From positions 1 through 64,000 of the forward strand of contig CANNEE010000018.1 of the NCBI GenBank assembly GCA_947503555.1: DNA of 64,000 nucleotides, written 5' to 3'. The first letter of the stretch is position 1, and every line of letters begins with the position of its first letter. Shown here piece by piece: positions 16,693 through 24,524 of this stretch. The position numbers and the translations under genes are program-made. Origin of the DNA: an uncultured Shewanella sp. (lineage in GTDB: Bacteria > Pseudomonadota > Gammaproteobacteria > Enterobacterales > Shewanellaceae). Below the pieces are notes generated by a model. It made no database searches. It had not been told where the DNA came from and saw only the letters and a list, made by a program, of their open reading frames with translations.

Positions 16693-19242
16693 TTAAGCAG
16701 CTAATGCCTTAGAAACCTTTTCATAAAGATCTTTAGAAAGCGTTTCTAACGCTAGCAACTCTTGTAAACAAGCCTTCATTTTGTGCTGGCGCTCTTGATC
16801 GAACTTAGCAAACTGAATCAAAGGGGTAACCAAACGAGAAGCAATCTGTGGATTGGTTCCATTGAGCTTTATCAAGCACTCTGTTAAGTACTGATAACCT
16901 GAGCCATCTGCTTTATGGAACTGATAAGTGTTACCTGCAGCAAAACTACCAATCAAACTTCGAACACGATTCGGATTTTCAAAACTGAAAGCACTATGCT
17001 CAGTTAACTCCTTAATCTTATCGAGCACAGTTTCACTATCTTTGACTCCTTGTAAGCTAAACCACTTATCCATCACCAATGGCGTATCCTGCCACTTAGA
17101 CTCAAATTGGGACATCAACGAATGTCTAAGATCAGTGTCACTATTATTCACCGCAACTAATGCTGCTAGTGAGTCTGTCATATTAGTTGATGTCTCAAAC
17201 TGACTTTGCACCAGAGATGCATATTCATCTGAAACCTGTAACAGTAACTTCAGGCAAACATTTTTAAGCGCCCTAGCACCGATAGCATCTATGGTTTGAA
17301 GCTCACGATAACGGGCTAACAGCTCATCTTCACAGCTAGTAGCTAGTTCCTCGACCACAAACTCCCTAGCCTTAGCAAGGGCATCGATATCGACAGTGTC
17401 TACTTGCTCAATTAAAGATGCAGCTGAAGGAATATGGAAAATCTCTGCAATAAGTTGCAGATCTAAGCTTTCATTTAATAGCACGCCTTTAAAAGCATCA
17501 CATACTTGACCATCAAGTGACATTGCCATGTTGCCATTGAGCTTCTCAACATTAGCCCAAATAGCTTGGCTAACCAATTCTACCGACGCTTCCCAACGCG
17601 CCACTTCGCTCGATGCATGACTCATTAGATGACTAAGCTGTGCCAGTTTATAGTCATAATCAAGTTTTACTGGTGCGGAAAAATCCTGTAATAACACTGG
17701 CGTAGGCATGTGTTCAAGGTTTTCAAATACAAACTCTTGGCTAGCGTGTTTTAAATCAAATACCTTATTGACTAGGCTGTTACCTTGGTTGTTGAGTAGC
17801 TCTACACTAAATGGAATATGCAGCTCACTTGCAGCATCTGCCAGGCTTTGACTTACTAAAAGTCGGTAGGTTTGGCTTTGGGCATCATACTCATCAGTGA
17901 CTTTAAGGTGTGGCGTACCAGCAGTGCTATACCAAAGCTTAAACTGGCTTAGGTCTACACCTGAGGCATCTTGCATTGCATTGACAAAATCATCGCAGGT
18001 CACAGCCTGACCATCATGGCGTTCAAAATAGAGTTTCATACCAGCTTGGAAACCTGACTCCCCAAGCAAGGTGTGCATCATACGAATAACTTCTGCACCT
18101 TTGTTGTAGACGGTGACCGTATAAAAATTATTCATCTCGATAACAGATTCTGGGCGGATCGGATGGGACATAGGGCCAGAATCTTCAGCGAATTGCTGGT
18201 TTTTAATCACTCGAATAGCACTGATACGATTTACCGCGCGAGAACCAAGATCTGAGCTAAACTCTTGATCTCTAAATACCGTTAAGCCTTCTTTCAAGCT
18301 CAGCTGGAACCAATCACGACAAGTGACGCGATTTCCAGTCCAGTTATGGAAATACTCATGGCCTACAACGGACTCAATACCGTGGTAATCGTCATCTGTT
18401 GCGCTCGCTTTATCCGCTAATACATATTTGGTATTAAAAACGTTCAAGCCCTTGTTTTCCATCGCCCCCATATTGAAGAAATCAACGGCGACTATCATAT
18501 AAATATCAAGGTCATACTCTAGATTAAAGCGCTCTTCATCCCACTTCATCGACTTCTTCAGGGACTCCATCGCATGATGAGCTTTATGAAGGTTTCCTTT
18601 ATCTACAAAAACTTGAAGTTTGACATCACGCTGATTCATGGTCGTGAACTGATCTTCAAGTAGATCAAAGTCACCTGCTACTAATGCAAAAAGGTAAGCA
18701 GGCTTAGGAAAAGGATCTTGCCAGACAACAAAGTGACGGCCAGATTGCAGTTGACCTTCATCTATTTTATTACCATTGCTAAGCAGAAATGGAAACGCTG
18801 CTTTATCGGCTTCAATTCTCACTTGATACTTGGCAAGCACATCGGGTCTATCTAAGAAATAGGTGATACGGCGAAACCCTTCCGCTTCACACTGAGTACA
18901 GTAGGCACCGTCCGACATATATAGACCTTCGAGGCTGGTATTAGCTTCAGGATCTAACTGAGTAACAACCTCTAACTCAAAGGCATCCATATTGGCATCA
19001 ACAACTAACCTACCCTCTTCAACACTATAAGCAACTGCTTCGCCATTGAGTGTGACAGAGACTAGATTGAGTGACTCACCATCGAGGACCAGTTTCGAAG
19101 CATCGCTTTTTAATCGCTTAACTTGGCTTTTTGCGATGACCTGAGTCGCATTGCCAGCCAAGTTAATATCCAGATCTAAATCCGTGATCGTAAACTCTGG
19201 AGATGTGTAATCTTTTAAATGCTTTGCCTGTACCTGTGACAT
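16693..19242 (-). CDS. pepN: Aminopeptidase N (M1 zinc metallopeptidase)
   Basis: PepN removes N-terminal residues from peptides in the cytoplasm and is a major broad-specificity aminopeptidase. The 849-residue length is slightly below E. coli PepN (870). The substrate-binding motif GAMEN occurs near residue 260. The zinc site HEYFHNW (HEXXH) near residue 295 is followed 18 residues on by the Glu of LKEGLTVFRDQEF. A conserved Tyr in FYTVTVYNKGAEVIRM completes the active site. AAGGGAAAAC precedes the ATG. It is separated from prc upstream by a terminator and forms its own unit. Confidence 0.96.
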   Translation of the reverse strand: MSQVQAKHLKDYTSPEFTITDLDLDINLAGNATQVIAKSQVKRLKSDASKLVLDGESLNLVSVTLNGEAVAYSVEEGRLVVDANMDAFELEVVTQLDPEANTSLEGLYMSDGAYCTQCEAEGFRRITYFLDRPDVLAKYQVRIEADKAAFPFLLSNGNKIDEGQLQSGRHFVVWQDPFPKPAYLFALVAGDFDLLEDQFTTMNQRDVKLQVFVDKGNLHKAHHAMESLKKSMKWDEERFNLEYDLDIYMIVAVDFFNMGAMENKGLNVFNTKYVLADKASATDDDYHGIESVVGHEYFHNWTGNRVTCRDWFQLSLKEGLTVFRDQEFSSDLGSRAVNRISAIRVIKNQQFAEDSGPMSHPIRPESVIEMNNFYTVTVYNKGAEVIRMMHTLLGESGFQAGMKLYFERHDGQAVTCDDFVNAMQDASGVDLSQFKLWYSTAGTPHLKVTDEYDAQSQTYRLLVSQSLADAASELHIPFSVELLNNQGNSLVNKVFDLKHASQEFVFENLEHMPTPVLLQDFSAPVKLDYDYKLAQLSHLMSHASSEVARWEASVELVSQAIWANVEKLNGNMAMSLDGQVCDAFKGVLLNESLDLQLIAEIFHIPSAASLIEQVDTVDIDALAKAREFVVEELATSCEDELLARYRELQTIDAIGARALKNVCLKLLLQVSDEYASLVQSQFETSTNMTDSLAALVAVNNSDTDLRHSLMSQFESKWQDTPLVMDKWFSLQGVKDSETVLDKIKELTEHSAFSFENPNRVRSLIGSFAAGNTYQFHKADGSGYQYLTECLIKLNGTNPQIASRLVTPLIQFAKFDQERQHKMKACLQELLALETLSKDLYEKVSKALAA

Positions 19243-19265
19243 AGTTTTCCCTTTATTTTTCTTGT

Positions 19266-19292
19266 AAAAAAACGCGCCGTAGCGCGTTTTTT
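19266..19292 (-). terminator. Terminator after prc
   Basis: Eleven-bp perfect stem AAAAAACGCGC/GCGCGTTTTTT with a four-base loop, 17 bases after the prc stop; symmetrical enough to work on both strands. Confidence 0.85.
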
Positions 19293-19308
19293 AAATCATA
19301 TACATAGG

Positions 19309-21354
19309 CTATTTAACTGAATTTTTTGCTAACCGTTCTGCGTCAACTAAATCGAGTGTAATCAATGCCGTTTCATCTAAAAATGCATCTGGCATTTTCT
19401 CATTCGAATCTAAATCATCTAAGCTAGCAACGGCTTTAAGGCCTTTTGCAACACGACGTTCATTCGCTCTATCCAGTGCTTTCTTATCTTCCAACTCAGT
19501 ATCAGCAATACGCTCGCTTTCAACCAAAGAGATGCTTTTCTCTTGATGATTTTTCTTAAACTCTGCTAAATCAGCTTTAACGTATTTAAATTCAACGTCA
19601 GTTTCTACGCGAGCCAAGTGTTTCTTATCTAACGCAGAGACAATAGAAGGTGTAACATCAGAAATAATACTGTATTTAGCTTTAGGTACCTTATCCCAAG
19701 GCAGTGCATTATCCTGCTCTGCTTCTCCATATTGCCCAACCTCTAATGCACTTGGGAATAAAATATCCGGTGTAACCCCTTTAAGTTGAGTGCTACCACC
19801 ATTAATTCTATAAAACTTCTGCATTGTATATTGAACATGGCCAACCGGCTTTTCATACATATCATAGATACGCTGTAAGCCTTTATGTTGCTGGACAGTG
19901 CCTTTACCGAAGCTCGATTCACCAACGACTAAGGCACGACCATAATCTTGTAATGCGGCGGCAAAAATCTCAGAAGCCGATGCACTATATCTGTCAATCA
20001 TCACAGTAAGCGGACCAGTATAGGTTGCTTTACCGTCATTATCTCTGTGCTCGGAAACCTTACCAGAGGCATCTCTTACCTGAACGACAGGTCCTAAATC
20101 GATAAATAGACCCGTCATTAGCGTGGCTTCACTTAGCGCACCACCACCGTTACCGCGTAGATCGACAATGACACCTTCAACCTTATCTTCCTTTAGCTTC
20201 AACAGTTCCTTTTTAACATCCTGTGACAGGTTCATATAGAAACCAGGCACCTTGATGACACCGACTTTACGACCAGCATAAATACCATCAGTCGGTTCAA
20301 TTATTTCAGACGTTGCCGCTCTATCTTCAAGTCGAATCTTATCCCGCACCATAGTCACAGTGAAGGGTTTAGCATTGGAGCCACCTTTCTTGGGCAAAAT
20401 TTGCAGCACAACTTTGCTACCCTTGGGCCCCTTAATGAGATCGACAACATCGTCAAGACGCCAACCAATCACATCGACTATCTCTTCACCTTCTTGACCA
20501 ACACCGACAATTTTATCTTCAGGCGCTAGTTTCTCGCTCGATGCAGCTGGACCACCTGTAACTAAGCTTTTAATCACAGTGTAATCATCATCCATCTGCA
20601 AGACGGCGCCAATACCTTCGAGGCTAAGATTCATCTCCATTTGGAAGCGCTCGGCATTACGTGGAGATAGATAACTGGTATGAGGCTCGATGCTTCTAGC
20701 AAAGGCATTCATCACACCTTGGAAAACATCTTCACTATGGGTTTGGCTCAAACGTTTAATCGCATTGTTATAGCGTTTCTCCAACACCTTTACGATTTCA
20801 GGCCAAGTTTTACCCGTAAGTTTCAGATTCAGCGCATCATATTTAACTCGCTGACGCCATAGCTCATTGAGTTCATCCTCGGTTTTAGCCCAAGGCGCAT
20901 CTTCTCTGTCAAACTGATACTTATCATTAGCCTTGGTAAAGTCCATCTCTTCATCAAGCAGGCTTAACGCATACTTAAATCTTTCATAGCGGCGCTTCAT
21001 CAAGAGTTCATACATGGCGAAGGCTGGCTCTAGGTTGCCGCTCTTTAACATGTCGTCGAACTGCTGCTTGTAAACGGCTAGATTATCGACATCACTTTGC
21101 AGTAAGACATTACGGCGATAATCAGCAAGCTTCAAAAAGCGCTCAAAGATTTTTTCAGAAAATTGGTCATCAAGGTCGATTCGATGATAGTGGGCGCGGG
21201 TAAAGACACCGGTAACTCGCTTACTGGCGACCTTATGTTGCGGTTCCTGTTTTAAAGAGGGTAACTCGCTGATATCAATCGCGGGCGAAAGAGCCCAAGT
21301 AGGAAAACCTACCAAAGCAGTGGCGACAGATGCAGCTAAAATTAATTTTCGCAT
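19309..21354 (-). CDS. prc: Carboxy-terminal (tail-specific) protease Prc
   Basis: Prc is a periplasmic S41-family protease that trims C-termini (for example FtsI in E. coli) and degrades tagged proteins and, with NlpI, murein hydrolases. A signal peptide (LILAASVATALVGFPTWA) is followed by the N-terminal helical domain, a PDZ domain (about 235-320, GIGAVLQMDDDYTVIKSLVTGGPA) and the protease domain with catalytic Ser in [10 protein letters not shown] (about 455) and Lys in SSFGKGTVQ (about 480). The C-terminal DUF3340 region is present. The ATG at 21354 is preferred to in-frame TTG codons before it; AAGGAG lies upstream. It follows proQ by 26 bases, as in E. coli. Confidence 0.95.
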   Translation of the reverse strand: MRKLILAASVATALVGFPTWALSPAIDISELPSLKQEPQHKVASKRVTGVFTRAHYHRIDLDDQFSEKIFERFLKLADYRRNVLLQSDVDNLAVYKQQFDDMLKSGNLEPAFAMYELLMKRRYERFKYALSLLDEEMDFTKANDKYQFDREDAPWAKTEDELNELWRQRVKYDALNLKLTGKTWPEIVKVLEKRYNNAIKRLSQTHSEDVFQGVMNAFARSIEPHTSYLSPRNAERFQMEMNLSLEGIGAVLQMDDDYTVIKSLVTGGPAASSEKLAPEDKIVGVGQEGEEIVDVIGWRLDDVVDLIKGPKGSKVVLQILPKKGGSNAKPFTVTMVRDKIRLEDRAATSEIIEPTDGIYAGRKVGVIKVPGFYMNLSQDVKKELLKLKEDKVEGVIVDLRGNGGGALSEATLMTGLFIDLGPVVQVRDASGKVSEHRDNDGKATYTGPLTVMIDRYSASASEIFAAALQDYGRALVVGESSFGKGTVQQHKGLQRIYDMYEKPVGHVQYTMQKFYRINGGSTQLKGVTPDILFPSALEVGQYGEAEQDNALPWDKVPKAKYSIISDVTPSIVSALDKKHLARVETDVEFKYVKADLAEFKKNHQEKSISLVESERIADTELEDKKALDRANERRVAKGLKAVASLDDLDSNEKMPDAFLDETALITLDLVDAERLAKNSVK

Positions 21355-21380
21355 CAACAAGTTACTCCTTTAATTATCTG

Positions 21381-22007
21381 TTACAGCAGGATATGTTCTA
21401 CTTTAACCTTGACCGTTAACCCTGAATCAAGTTGGACGTGAACATCACCCTTTTTAATGTCAACAATAGCACCAGAAACTGGCGACTTACCTAGTTTGAC
21501 ATTAACCCTTTGATTTGGTTTCAAGTCACTTAGTACAGCTGGTGTTAAATTAACCTCTACAGGCTTTTCTTTAACGACTTTCTTCGCGGTACGCTCTTGC
21601 TTAGGGCGCTTAGCAACAGCTGGCTTTCTTGCTTGCTTTTTAGCAGGCTTAGGTGCTTGTTCCGCACGCTTAGCCTTAGCTCTAGCTTGGCTTTCTTTTA
21701 GCGTAGTTTGAGCATGTTCAATATGCTCCTGCTCTAACTCGCCACATGGGTTACCATCTAAGTCGACCCTTTGAGCACCTAACTTAATGCCCTTTAAGTA
21801 GCGCCAGCTACTAGTATAGCGTCTAAGCGCCACACGTAGTTGAGTTTTGCTGACTTTAGAATCATCGGCTAACCTTTCAGCCAAATCTTGAAACAGACCT
21901 ATCTTTAGAGGCTTTGCTTCACCTTCGGCAACAAAGCACAAAGGAAATGTTTCATACAAATACGCGAGTATTGCGTTGGTGTCGGTCAACTTTTCTGTTG
22001 ATTCCAT
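21381..22007 (-). CDS. proQ: RNA chaperone ProQ
   Basis: ProQ is a FinO-domain RNA-binding protein that stabilises sRNAs and mRNA 3' ends. Residues 1-120 hold the domain: [39 protein letters not shown] and LDGNP. A Lys/Ala/Pro-rich linker (about 125-160) leads to the C-terminal SH3-like domain ([20 protein letters not shown]...[20 protein letters not shown]). The second ATG of a pair (22007) is best spaced from GGAAG. It is co-directional with prc downstream and msrC upstream, the conserved arrangement. Confidence 0.93.
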   Translation of the reverse strand: MESTEKLTDTNAILAYLYETFPLCFVAEGEAKPLKIGLFQDLAERLADDSKVSKTQLRVALRRYTSSWRYLKGIKLGAQRVDLDGNPCGELEQEHIEHAQTTLKESQARAKAKRAEQAPKPAKKQARKPAVAKRPKQERTAKKVVKEKPVEVNLTPAVLSDLKPNQRVNVKLGKSPVSGAIVDIKKGDVHVQLDSGLTVKVKVEHILL

Positions 22008-22208
22008 CATTACTTCCACAGTTTCAAAGGGACACGGCAGAAGCGCTAGGCTTCACGCTATCATGTCGTTCATCTTCGCAAAACCTGACTCGGCTCTACG
22101 TACAAAATTAGCATCATATGCAGACTTGCTAAAGCAGTTATAACAATCTCTAACAATTCTGTCATTTTCGAGCATAGGGTAATCTAATAAAAATTACACG
22201 CAAATGCA

Positions 22209-22228
22209 GCCGCTTATTATAAAGCGGC
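22209..22228 (-). other. Hairpin between msrC and proQ
   Basis: Perfect seven-bp stem GCCGCTT/AAGCGGC with a six-base loop, 44 bases after the msrC stop. No immediate T-run, so it may be a weak terminator or an RNA-stability element ahead of proQ. Confidence 0.4.
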
Positions 22229-22271
22229 CTCAGGCGATTGCGACCATCAATTGTGCTAAATTGTGCGCTCT

Positions 22272-22730
22272 TTAATCAAATAAGCACTTTTCAAGACTTT
22301 TGACCAAAGTTTCCAACCCTAATTGGTCGTCTGCATCAAATCGATCAAAGTTGGGACTATCTATATCTAGCACGCCGACAAGCTCTCCATTATTACAAAA
22401 TGGAATCACAATTTCAGAATTGCTGGCAGCATCACAGGCAATATGCCCCTCAAATTGATGTACATCTGCAATTCGTTGCGTCGTCATGGTCTGAGCAGCA
22501 GTGCCACATACGCCTCGTCCCATTGGAATACGAGTACAAGCAACTTTGCCTTGGAATGGACCTAATACCAATTGATCATGCTTATAAAGATAAAATCCTG
22601 CCCAATTGAGATTTTCTAGATTGTCATAGATAAGGGCTGAAAAATTAGCCGTGGCAGCGATGAGATCATCCTCTCCCTCAAAAAGGGCTTGGACTTGACG
22701 ATTTAGTGAATCATAAAATTCAGACTTCAT
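22272..22730 (-). CDS. msrC: Free methionine-(R)-sulfoxide reductase (GAF domain)
   Basis: This 152-residue single GAF-domain protein reduces free methionine-R-sulfoxide. Conserved features include LNWAGFYLY, LVLGPFQGKVACTRIPMGRGVCGTA with two catalytic-region Cys residues, and the third Cys in HIACDAASNSEIVIPF, followed by VGVLDIDSPNFDRF. These three cysteines are those of the fRMsr family (E. coli MsrC/YebR). It lies 19 bases downstream of yebG and upstream of proQ-prc. Confidence 0.93.
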   Translation of the reverse strand: MKSEFYDSLNRQVQALFEGEDDLIAATANFSALIYDNLENLNWAGFYLYKHDQLVLGPFQGKVACTRIPMGRGVCGTAAQTMTTQRIADVHQFEGHIACDAASNSEIVIPFCNNGELVGVLDIDSPNFDRFDADDQLGLETLVKSLEKCLFD

Positions 22731-22748
22731 TATATTTCCTAGCTAACG

Positions 22749-23030
22749 CTATTCGCTCTGTTCTTTCTTAGCCGCCTTCTTGGCAGGCGCTTTCTTAGCA
22801 ACTGGCGCACCTTTAAGGAGACCAGCGAGCTCATCTTTGTTGCTAGCGAAATAAAATGCAAGCTTTTCGCATTCAGCTTCGTCCAATTCTAATTCAGATG
22901 CCTGAATAAAAGGCAGTAAGTTATCGGCGATATCAAGCATCTTATCGTAAGCATCTGCTTCCTTCTTAGATGTGAACGTCATCTTCTCTACCCCTTCTCT
23001 AACCACAACAAATTGCGTTATTACTGCCAT
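22749..23030 (-). CDS. yebG: YebG family DNA damage-inducible protein
   Basis: The N-terminal half (MAVITQFVVVREGVEKMTF, then TSKKEADAYDKMLDIADNL) matches YebG, an SOS-induced protein of poorly known function. The C-terminal 20 residues are an Ala/Lys/Pro tail (APVAKKAPAKKAAKKEQSE), which suggests nucleic-acid contact. The ATG at 23030 matches the usual YebG N-terminus; an upstream in-frame extension overlaps the LexA box and is unlikely. It is first in a probable yebG-msrC transcript. Confidence 0.92.
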   Translation of the reverse strand: MAVITQFVVVREGVEKMTFTSKKEADAYDKMLDIADNLLPFIQASELELDEAECEKLAFYFASNKDELAGLLKGAPVAKKAPAKKAAKKEQSE

Positions 23031-23041
23031 GCCAACCCTCG

Positions 23042-23061
23042 CACTGTTTTTATATACAGTA
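23042..23061 (-). promoter_or_regulatory. LexA (SOS) box of yebG
   Basis: CTGT-N8-ACAG at 23044-23059 (CTGTTTTTATATACAG) matches the LexA operator core with an AT-rich spacer. It ends 14 bases upstream of the yebG start codon. yebG is a LexA-regulated gene in E. coli. Confidence 0.9.
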
Positions 23062-23239
23062 CGTAGCATGTCATAAAATAATCAAAGGATGCAAGTACTC
23101 ATATTAATCTGCTAATATCTTTGTCACTTTCTTGGTAAATATGCTGGCTATATATTGTTAAGTCTTAATTTAATTAGTATTAAGCTATATAATCGCGTCG
23201 TCGATAACGTACCCAAAGAGAAACAAAGCAATTTCAGTT

Positions 23240-23875
23240 GTGAACATAAAACACACTACTCGAGATAAATCGATTGTCCTGTGTCGCGCTTGTGATTTAG
23301 CCACCCAAAAGCGCGCTTTGCCTTCTAATGTCCGAGCGCTTTGTCCAAGATGCCATACGGCACTTTATGACACGCCCTATTGCTCGATCAACGGTATGCT
23401 AGCATTGTGTCTGGCGGCATTATTTCTGTATCTTCCAGCCAATATGTTACCCGTGTTAGAGATACACTTTATTGGTAGTATTCGAGACACGACAGTGATT
23501 CAGGGGGCAATAGCCGTCATCGAACAGGGCTACCCTATTGTAGGGATTGCGGTATTACTTGCCGCTGTCGTAGCCCCTGGTATTTTGATTTTATCGGTGC
23601 TGAGTCAAGTCCTTATCATCAAAATGGGTCTACATCATCCAACGTTGAAACAGGTCTACAAGCAGTTGCTCAAGCATCATGGTTTGCTCACTCAACTCAC
23701 CATGCTTGAAATCTATGTCATCAGCTTCTTGGTCTCAGCTTTTCAGCTTTCCGACTTTTCTGATATTTTCTTCGGCTTAGGTAGCTTTTGTTTCACTATG
23801 CTATTTGCTGTCGTACTTTTCATGCAAAGGGAATATAACAAAGAACATATGTGGGCCTATTTAAATGGCAGATAA
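23240..23875 (+). CDS. letA: PqiA/LetA family membrane protein, N-terminal half of LetA
   Basis: A 211-residue protein with a zinc-ribbon-like start (CRACDLA ... CPRCHTALYDT) and about four membrane helices (about 49-70, 95-125, 155-175, 180-200), one PqiA module. E. coli LetA (YebS) is about 427 residues with two such modules; here the modules are two genes overlapping by 11 bases. With LetB it should move lipids between inner and outer membranes. The start codon is GTG. Order next to yebG-msrC-proQ-prc and rsmF matches E. coli. Confidence 0.88.
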   Translation: MNIKHTTRDKSIVLCRACDLATQKRALPSNVRALCPRCHTALYDTPYCSINGMLALCLAALFLYLPANMLPVLEIHFIGSIRDTTVIQGAIAVIEQGYPIVGIAVLLAAVVAPGILILSVLSQVLIIKMGLHHPTLKQVYKQLLKHHGLLTQLTMLEIYVISFLVSAFQLSDFSDIFFGLGSFCFTMLFAVVLFMQREYNKEHMWAYLNGR

Positions 23876-24524
23876 CCAATCACATCAGGATCAACCTACA
23901 CCTGAGAACCGCAGACATGGCAAAGATATAGGCCTGTGCCTTTGTCCTCGCTGTCACCAGATCAGCGGCATTAACGAGACCCACTGTATTCGCTGCCAGA
24001 AGAAGTTGATTGTAAGGGATTATGCCAGCGTGCAGAAAAGCTGGGCGCTATTGATTACTGCGGCTATATTACTGGTTCCCGCTAATGTCTATCCAATCAC
24101 AGTGATAGTTAAGCAGGGAAAAACCACCTATGATACGATTTTCAGTGGCATAGCACACCTAGTGCATTCTGATATGCTGCCCATCGCGATTATTGTCTTT
24201 ACCGCAAGTATTCTTGTGCCCTGGCTAAAGATAATTGGCCTAGCGATTTACTTAACAGCGATTAGCTTTAAATTGCCGATTTCTAAACGCAAGCTTATGG
24301 CCGGATTTCATATCATCGAGTGGATTGGTCGCTGGTCTATGTTGGACCTGTTTGTGATTTCTATTACTGTCGCCCTAGTTAATATGGGGCAATTACTCGA
24401 CGCAAAGCCCGCCCCTGCGGCCACTGCATTCGCTTTGGTGATCCTACTGACACAACTTGCCGCCAAGGTATTAGACACAAGATTACTCTGGGACAGATTG
24501 GATAAAAATAATGACACAGATTGA
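23865..24524 (+). CDS. letA: PqiA/LetA family membrane protein, C-terminal half of LetA
   Basis: A 219-residue second PqiA module. The N-terminal tail has the second zinc-ribbon pattern CLCPRCHQI ... CIRCQKKL (about 25-46), followed by about four membrane helices (about 57-75, 100-130, 150-180, 185-203). Its ATG overlaps the stop of the first half (ATGGCAGATAA) in another frame, and its own stop overlaps the letB start by 14 bases, giving tight translational coupling of three genes. Both overlaps are clean and each half starts with its own Met, so this looks like a true split rather than a fresh frameshift. Confidence 0.87.
   Translation: MADNQSHQDQPTPENRRHGKDIGLCLCPRCHQISGINETHCIRCQKKLIVRDYASVQKSWALLITAAILLVPANVYPITVIVKQGKTTYDTIFSGIAHLVHSDMLPIAIIVFTASILVPWLKIIGLAIYLTAISFKLPISKRKLMAGFHIIEWIGRWSMLDLFVISITVALVNMGQLLDAKPAPAATAFALVILLTQLAAKVLDTRLLWDRLDKNNDTD

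Noticed and set aside
23031-23069. N-terminal extension of yebG
   Set aside because: It would put the LexA box inside the gene and does not match the YebG family start.
23865-23875. Recent frameshift or sequencing error splitting letA
   Set aside because: The second half has its own ATG and a full zinc-ribbon start, and the overlap is a typical coupled junction, so a true two-gene form is more likely.
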